64,000 nt of DNA from Bacillus sp. es.036 (GTDB lineage Bacteria > Bacillota > Bacilli > Bacillales > Guptibacillaceae), in assembly GCF_002563635.1 (NCBI RefSeq), contig NZ_PDIZ01000003.1, positions 248,001 to 312,000 of the forward strand, written 5' to 3'. A program made the position numbers and the translations under genes. Shown here piece by piece: positions 59,830 to 64,000 of the stretch (the stretch's first letter is position 1; every line of letters begins with the position of its first letter). Below the pieces are notes generated by a model. That model saw nothing but the letters and a program-made list of their open reading frames with translations, was not told the origin of the DNA and ran no database searches.

Positions 59830-61935
59830 TTGGATCATAAAAATCAAAGTGCCTATCGAAAAGAGAAGCAGCAACTCGATCAAATTGCTGCCGAGATTAC
59901 AAAACAACAAAAAACATTGGAAGGGTATCCCCGGTATTCAGGTGATAATGTAACCGAACAGGCTCTTGAAAGCATTCGTGAAGAAAATCGTCAATCACTT
60001 GCTATCGCTGCTAAAGAACCGTATTTTGCGAGAATGGATTTTCAAGAAGATGAGAAGTCATCACGCGCCTACTACATTGGGAAGGTTGGCGTAGCAGATG
60101 GTGATTCACAGGATTCTCTAGTCATTGATTGGCGAGCGCCTGTTGCAAGTATGTTCTATGCCTTTACTGGTCCAGAAGAAGATGTTTATTATTTGTCTCC
60201 AGATGGCGTGATTGAAGGGAATATCGAACTAAAAAGAAACATTGTGATTCGAGATAAAGAACTTCAGCGAGTGGTGGACACTTATGTAGAAGGAAGCGAT
60301 GATTTAAGTGGATCAGATGAGTTTCTACTCTATCGCCTCAGTGAAAATAAAGACAATCGCCTTCGCGACATTGTTTCTACAATACAAGCAAAACAAAATG
60401 ATATTATTCGTGCAGAACGATCGACACCCTTAATCATTCAAGGTGCAGCAGGAAGCGGTAAAACAACAGTTGCCTTGCATCGGTTAGCTTACTTGTTGTA
60501 CGAGTATCGAGATACGATACAAGCAGGAAGAATGATTATTTTTGCACCGAACCGTATGTTTCTTGACTATATTTCTGGTGTTCTTCCTGAGTTAGGGGTA
60601 GGAGGAATTCAACAATCGACTTTTACTGATTGGACATTAAGCATGATTGAGGAAAAAGTGAAATTAGATGCTACAGAAGACGACCTTCAAAAATGGTTCG
60701 CGAGAGAGCGGCCAGATATGAACTTAGCTGGGGGAAGGGTGAAAGGATCGATTCTTTTCAAAGACTGGATCGACAAAGCCCTATTCTTTTATAGCCAATC
60801 CGTAGGACCAGAAGGAGACTTCATTCCATTTGAAGGAAGTAAGCTGCCTGAAGTTAAAATTCAGCAGTGGCTAGAAGATCTCTCCGCATATCCTGTTGGA
60901 CGAAAGCGTGATATGATCATGAATCGCTTTAAGGTCTGGATCAAAGATGAGATTAAGTCAATTGATGGGAGTCATTTACAAAAAGAGTATCGTAAAGTTG
61001 CGAATACACAGCTAAACCTATATTTTAAAAGATGGCCGAAGCAAACAGCGCTTTCTTTTTATAAGGAATTGTTTCAGGCAAATCCTCCAGAGTATGTTCC
61101 TAAAACAAAACGAACGCAACTATTAGATGAAGGAATAATATCAGGAACATCTAAGCTATTAAAAAAGAAGAAAGTATCCCCATCTGACCTTGCTCCTCTT
61201 CTCTATATTCAATTTAAATTAAACGGCGTGCATAAAGACGATGTTTTTCAACACATTGTGATAGATGAGGCGCAGGACTTTTCCCCTTTTCAATTAGCTT
61301 TATTGATGGCAGTGAATCGATCGCAATCGTTTACGATTCTAGGCGATCTAGCTCAGGGTATTCATGCCTATAAAGGGATTCATCAATGGCAGGAATTCAA
61401 AGACCTCTTTCAGAAAAACGAGCTGTATATCGAATTAGAACAAAGCTATCGCTCTACATTAGAAATTATTGAATTTGCAAATGAAATTATTGCGCATGCT
61501 AACATACCTGTTCAACCTGCAGTCCCTGTATTTCGTAGTGGAGAGAGTGTTACCGTTCGTAAAATAGAGAAAGAAAGTTTATTCGATCGCTTGTTTGACA
61601 CAGCTCAGGAAATGAAAAGTCGAGGGATGAAAACGATTGCCATTGTTGGAAGAACTGAAGAAGAATGTGAGCAGTTGTATCAAAAGTTTGCTAAGGAGAA
61701 AGATGTCAATCTTCTTACAAAAGAAGATCGCTCATATGAAGGCGACATTTCCATAGTACCGATCTATCTAACAAAGGGTTTAGAATTCGATGGGGTTATC
61801 ATAGCAAATGCGAATGAAGGAAATTACGGATCCAATGTGGAAGATGCAAAACTATTATATGTGGGTTGTACGCGAGCATTGCACGAGCTCAAACTGTTTT
61901 ATACAGAGGTTCCTTCAACGTTGTTACCAAGTTAA
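59830..61935 (+). CDS. helD: HelD-type superfamily 1 helicase-like ATPase (RNA polymerase recycling)
   Basis: A 701-residue UvrD-like protein. The N-terminal region (1-60) is a charged coiled coil, the part that reaches into RNA polymerase in HelD. SLVIDWRAPVASMFYAF is the conserved pre-helicase block of the family. Walker A is GAAGSGKTTVALHR (about 205), motif II IVIDEAQDFSPFQ, motif III LGDLAQGIHAY, and motif VI LYVGCTRALHEL. It is somewhat shorter than the 774-residue B. subtilis HelD. TTG start with AAGGAGG. It should free stalled RNA polymerase from nucleic acid using ATP. One of the three 20-bp palindromes overlaps its stop codon. Confidence 0.83.
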   Translation: MDHKNQSAYRKEKQQLDQIAAEITKQQKTLEGYPRYSGDNVTEQALESIREENRQSLAIAAKEPYFARMDFQEDEKSSRAYYIGKVGVADGDSQDSLVIDWRAPVASMFYAFTGPEEDVYYLSPDGVIEGNIELKRNIVIRDKELQRVVDTYVEGSDDLSGSDEFLLYRLSENKDNRLRDIVSTIQAKQNDIIRAERSTPLIIQGAAGSGKTTVALHRLAYLLYEYRDTIQAGRMIIFAPNRMFLDYISGVLPELGVGGIQQSTFTDWTLSMIEEKVKLDATEDDLQKWFARERPDMNLAGGRVKGSILFKDWIDKALFFYSQSVGPEGDFIPFEGSKLPEVKIQQWLEDLSAYPVGRKRDMIMNRFKVWIKDEIKSIDGSHLQKEYRKVANTQLNLYFKRWPKQTALSFYKELFQANPPEYVPKTKRTQLLDEGIISGTSKLLKKKKVSPSDLAPLLYIQFKLNGVHKDDVFQHIVIDEAQDFSPFQLALLMAVNRSQSFTILGDLAQGIHAYKGIHQWQEFKDLFQKNELYIELEQSYRSTLEIIEFANEIIAHANIPVQPAVPVFRSGESVTVRKIEKESLFDRLFDTAQEMKSRGMKTIAIVGRTEEECEQLYQKFAKEKDVNLLTKEDRSYEGDISIVPIYLTKGLEFDGVIIANANEGNYGSNVEDAKLLYVGCTRALHELKLFYTEVPSTLLPS

Positions 61936-61951
61936 TCAAACGTTTGTTTAA
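61932..61951. promoter_or_regulatory. 20-bp palindromic operator, copy C
   Basis: TTAATCAAACGTTTGTTTAA is the exact reverse complement of the two copies at 25.5 kb. It overlaps the helD stop codon and lies 120 bases before the c-di-GMP riboswitch. Confidence 0.6.
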
Positions 61952-62069
61952 GAAATAAGAGGCGGCATTCTTGAAGAATTAGCTGCACAGTATGATTTAA
62001 TATGCGATAAAATTTAGCTAAACTCTCACGATCTCTCTACCGATAATAAAAGTAGTTGGAAGATAAAAC

Positions 62070-62156
62070 TGAAAAAGGCATACCTATTGAAAAGTAGGGA
62101 GGCAAAGTTTTGGGGCTGCCCGCCATGTTGCGAATGGTTGCCAGACTGCCAGGGGT
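62070..62156 (+). promoter_or_regulatory. Cyclic-di-GMP-I (GEMM-I) riboswitch
   Basis: The conserved elements are in order. GGCATACC is followed by a GAAA tetraloop hairpin (CCTATT-GAAA-AGTAGG). GGGAGGCAAAG then TTTTGGGGCT matches the GACGCAAAG-TATGGGGCT core. ATGGTTGCCAGACTGCC closes the aptamer, its TGCC (62147-62150) pairing with GGCA (62077-62080). Downstream CCAGGG/CTCTGG can form a hairpin, with no T-run, so control may be translational. It lies 36 bases before the start of a secreted TIM-barrel protein gene. Confidence 0.87.
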
Positions 62157-62191
62157 TGAGCTCTGGGTTCAGAAAAAAGGAGAGCATACAT

Positions 62192-63094
62192 GTGAAAAAG
62201 GTACCTGTTGCTGTTGTTATTCTCTTTTTTGTACTGAGCGATTTTGTACAATCTATTGTATTGCCCGATGGGAGAGCTGAGGCGATCGAAATGGACAAAT
62301 CCCTTGCTACATGGATTTGGAACACAAGGGACATTGAAACAAAACCTGAAGAAATCCTTCAATTTATGGAAAAACAACAAGTTAGTGATGCGTATTTACA
62401 AATCAACCGATCCATTATAGCATCCTCATATCACACATTTATCGAACGAGCGACTGCTAGAGGGATACGTGTCCATGCGCTTGATGGAGCACCAAACTGG
62501 GCTACGCTTAAAGGTGCTACATATCAAGCGAATTTATTTAATTGGTTGAAAGCATATCAGGCCACTGCATCAGAGCTCCAAAAATTTAGCGGTGTTCACC
62601 TAGATATTGAGCCATATCTCCATTCTGGATGGACAAACAACTATCAGAATACAATCGCTTTTTATCAGGATCGATTAACAGATGGAAAAGCACGAGCCAA
62701 AGAGCTCGGTCTATCATTTGGAGTAGACACACCGTTCTGGTTTGATGAACAAACGTATCAAAATCGATATGGAAAAGGGAATTTGGCTGAATGGATTATT
62801 CAAATAGCTGATGTGACGACATTGATGGCTTATCGAGATCGTGCTGATGGAGGGAATGGGATTATTGCGCTTGTTCGTAATGAAATAGCATTCGCTGAAC
62901 AGTATGATAAAAAAATTTCTATCGGTGTAGAGACGGGAGAAACGTCAGAAGCTTCCTACATTACATTTTTTGAAGAAGGAGAAGCCAAAATGACTGAAGA
63001 GCTTCTCATAGTGAAAACAGCGTATGAAAATTCAACAGCTGTAGAAGGTTTTTCTATTCATTATCTCGATAGTTGGATGGCGTTAAAACCATAG
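62192..63094 (+). CDS. Exported TIM-barrel hydrolase-like protein under c-di-GMP riboswitch
   Basis: A 300-residue protein. The N-terminal signal (VPVAVVILFFVLSDFVQSIV) is followed by WIWNTRDI, HLDIEPY with two acidic residues at a strand end, SFGVDTPFWFDEQ, VTTLMAYRDRADG and a C-terminal GFSIHYLDSW. The arrangement resembles a glycoside-hydrolase-like (beta/alpha)8 barrel, with Asp and Glu in HLDIEPY as likely catalytic residues. GTG 62192 follows AAAAGGAGA; the frame extends back over the riboswitch, which is not coding. It may modify an extracellular polysaccharide. The family is not recognised by name. Confidence 0.8.
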   Translation: MKKVPVAVVILFFVLSDFVQSIVLPDGRAEAIEMDKSLATWIWNTRDIETKPEEILQFMEKQQVSDAYLQINRSIIASSYHTFIERATARGIRVHALDGAPNWATLKGATYQANLFNWLKAYQATASELQKFSGVHLDIEPYLHSGWTNNYQNTIAFYQDRLTDGKARAKELGLSFGVDTPFWFDEQTYQNRYGKGNLAEWIIQIADVTTLMAYRDRADGGNGIIALVRNEIAFAEQYDKKISIGVETGETSEASYITFFEEGEAKMTEELLIVKTAYENSTAVEGFSIHYLDSWMALKP

Positions 63095-63101
63095 GAAAGT
63101 G

Positions 63102-63133
63102 AAAACCCCCGGGAATTGTCCGGGGGTTTTTCT
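63102..63133. terminator. Bidirectional terminator after the TIM-barrel gene
   Basis: AAAACCCCCGG and CCGGGGGTTTTT form an 11-bp stem with a 7-base loop; it also serves the convergent ywbE gene. Confidence 0.9.
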
Positions 63134-63138
63134 ATTTA

Positions 63139-63333
63139 TTATGACAAAATTTCTTTTACACGACCAACTTGTCCATCTTCAAGACGTACCTTAATACCGT
63201 GTGGGTGAGTTGGAGACTTTGTTAAAATATCTTTCACAATTCCACGTGTTGTTTTACCTGATCGCTGATCTTGTTTCAAGACGATATCAACGGTTTTCCC
63301 AGGTGCTATATTACTCCGATTCTGTCCGTTCAT
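63139..63333 (-). CDS. ywbE: YwbE-family small protein
   Basis: A 64-residue protein matching the YwbE (DUF2196) family: VDIVLKQDQRSGKTTRGIVKDIL then HPHGIKVRLEDGQVGRVKEI, with conserved Gly-Ile-Val-Lys and His-Pro-His-Gly-Ile. The pattern suggests a small beta-barrel. Its ATG lies inside the end of the upstream ytzI-like gene (23-base overlap). Function is unknown. Confidence 0.9.
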   Translation of the reverse strand: MNGQNRSNIAPGKTVDIVLKQDQRSGKTTRGIVKDILTKSPTHPHGIKVRLEDGQVGRVKEILS

Positions 63334-63490
63334 GTTTACCCTCTTCCTCTGTCGTTTTGTGCCGATGCTCCTCTGGCAACGGATCGACAGTATGTTTGAC
63401 GCTGTATCCTTTTGATACAGCTATTCCAAAAGCAGCGGCAATGACAATTGTCATAATGATTACAACGATAATTGTAACAATAATAACCAT
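63311..63490 (-). CDS. ytzI: YtzI-like small membrane protein
   Basis: A 59-residue protein with one N-terminal membrane helix (VIIVTIIVVIIMTIVIAAAFGIAVS) and the conserved GYSVKHTVDPLPEEH typical of YtzI, then a very acidic/basic tail. ATG 63490 lies 7 bases behind AAAGGAG; the frame is open 11 codons further. The gene overlaps ywbE by 23 bases, implying translational coupling. The function is unknown. Confidence 0.78.
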   Translation of the reverse strand: MVIIVTIIVVIIMTIVIAAAFGIAVSKGYSVKHTVDPLPEEHRHKTTEEEGKHERTESE

Positions 63491-63683
63491 TCCCGAACTC
63501 CTTTCCGTGATGTCTGATTTCACTTTACCATGATTTGCTCGGTTAAGATAGAACAGGCACTAACCATATAAGTGACACTATCTATCATCTAACTAGGACT
63601 CAGGTCTTATGCAAAGATATAGCTCTAGCTCATTATGAAAGCTAATGCAAGAAAGTAGAATAAAAATATGAAAGGAGGCGATT

Positions 63684-64000
63684 ATGATGAAGAAAGCAGG
63701 TTTGTTATTAGTAGGGGTTATTGCTGCAGTTGTCTTACTATCGAACCTTGGATCGTTAGTAGGAATGATCATCAGCCTCGGTATCTTATACGTAGCTGCT
63801 AAGAAATTCCTTCAAACGGATTCAACATCAGGAAAGGTCATTTGGGGAATCATAGGGTTCATTGCTTTAAGCACGGCTGTAGCAAATATGCCAGCGATTC
63901 TTGGGCTTGTAGCAATCTACATCCTCTATGTTATTTATAAGAAGTGGGATGAACAAGATAAAGAAGAATCCGATGATCCGTTCACCAATTTTGAGAAGCA
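63684..64000 (+). CDS. Small multi-spanning membrane protein, Lmo0954/LiaI-like (3' end missing)
   Basis: At least 105 residues up to the window edge with no stop. Hydrophobic helices are LLLVGVIAAVVLLSNLG, MIISLGILYVAAKKF, VIWGIIGFIALSTAVAN and LGLVAIYILYVIYKKW, followed by an acidic tail. The pattern agrees with Lmo0954-type membrane proteins, which often precede a PspA/LiaH gene. AAAGGAGG precedes ATG 63684/63687; the second is better spaced. It is probably part of an envelope-stress response; the partner gene lies outside the window. Confidence 0.75.
   Translation, partial: MMKKAGLLLVGVIAAVVLLSNLGSLVGMIISLGILYVAAKKFLQTDSTSGKVIWGIIGFIALSTAVANMPAILGLVAIYILYVIYKKWDEQDKEESDDPFTNFEK

Noticed and set aside
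61955-62012. Short stretch reading GGILEELAAQYDLICDKI before a TAG
   Set aside because: Looks protein-like but is too short, has no start or ribosome binding site, and lies in the leader region before the c-di-GMP riboswitch. It might be a gene end left by deletion, but I cannot support that.
62087-62191. N-terminal extension of the TIM-barrel frame
   Set aside because: This stretch is the c-di-GMP riboswitch; its Cys/Trp-rich translation is not a plausible protein start, and a good site precedes GTG 62192.

Overview
The window looks like chromosomal DNA of a low-GC Bacillaceae bacterium. Many genes match Bacillus subtilis families closely (yceC-H-like stress operon, yfmM, yhfW, yoxD, ywbE, ytzI, csbD, helD). 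Ribosome binding sites are strong AGGAGG types and TTG/GTG starts are frequent. A laminarin-degrading cluster and several sodium/alanine symporters suggest a marine, halotolerant or alkaliphilic relative (Alkalihalobacillus/Pseudalkalibacillus-like). That genus guess is inference only. No rRNA, tRNA, prophage or CRISPR array was found.

Layout. 1-6.2 kb: end of a sugar ABC permease, then GH1, GH30 and a large secreted GH16 protein, together a beta-glucan (laminarin) utilisation operon. 6.3-19.0 kb: an extended tellurium-resistance-type (Ter) stress operon. It has TerA/TerD paralogues, a VWA protein, TerC, TelA and a full 'biosynthetic module' (ATP-grasp, CitE-like lyase, two PRTase-type proteins, HAD phosphatase, YceG). 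A good ECF-sigma promoter lies inside it. 19.0-25.4 kb: csbD, an alanine symporter, a decayed hydrolase pseudogene, a TPR protein, a split ThrE exporter, DoxX and a DsbA-like thiol oxidoreductase. 25.4-26.4 kb: two identical 20-bp palindromes, a cobalamin riboswitch with terminator, and an acyl-CoA thioesterase. 26.5-36 kb: AI-2E-type permease, a 223-bp MITE-like element with 8-bp target duplication, an LLM flavin monooxygenase, a Rex-box-controlled NADH oxidase, histidine phosphatase, second alanine symporter, MarR/MFS pair and a Rieske-FAD oxidoreductase.

36.1-46.8 kb: a six-gene locus joining cyclic-di-GMP signalling (HPt-REC-GGDEF-REC), a HEAT-repeat membrane protein, a processive GT2 synthase, a 1090-residue membrane-anchored glycosidase-like protein, a single-domain response regulator and a hybrid sensor kinase. 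I read it as a phosphorelay-controlled exopolysaccharide system and could not match it to a described one. 46.8-53.9 kb: ABC-F protein YfmM, secreted endonuclease, Mn-catalase with a DUF2642 protein, a STAY-GREEN homologue, and YoxD. 52.5-56.8 kb: a sigma-54 activator, an exact sigma-54 promoter, a YjiH-type permease and a class III aminotransferase.

57.0-64 kb: a DedA protein followed by a thioredoxin-fold protein. Its predicted active-site cysteine codon is TGA, with a hairpin 25 nt downstream resembling a bacterial SECIS, so it is a candidate selenoprotein. Then come a sortase-type anchored protein with two internal repeats, HelD, and a cyclic-di-GMP-I riboswitch ahead of a secreted TIM-barrel protein (a second link to c-di-GMP). 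The window ends with ywbE, ytzI and a partial membrane-protein gene.
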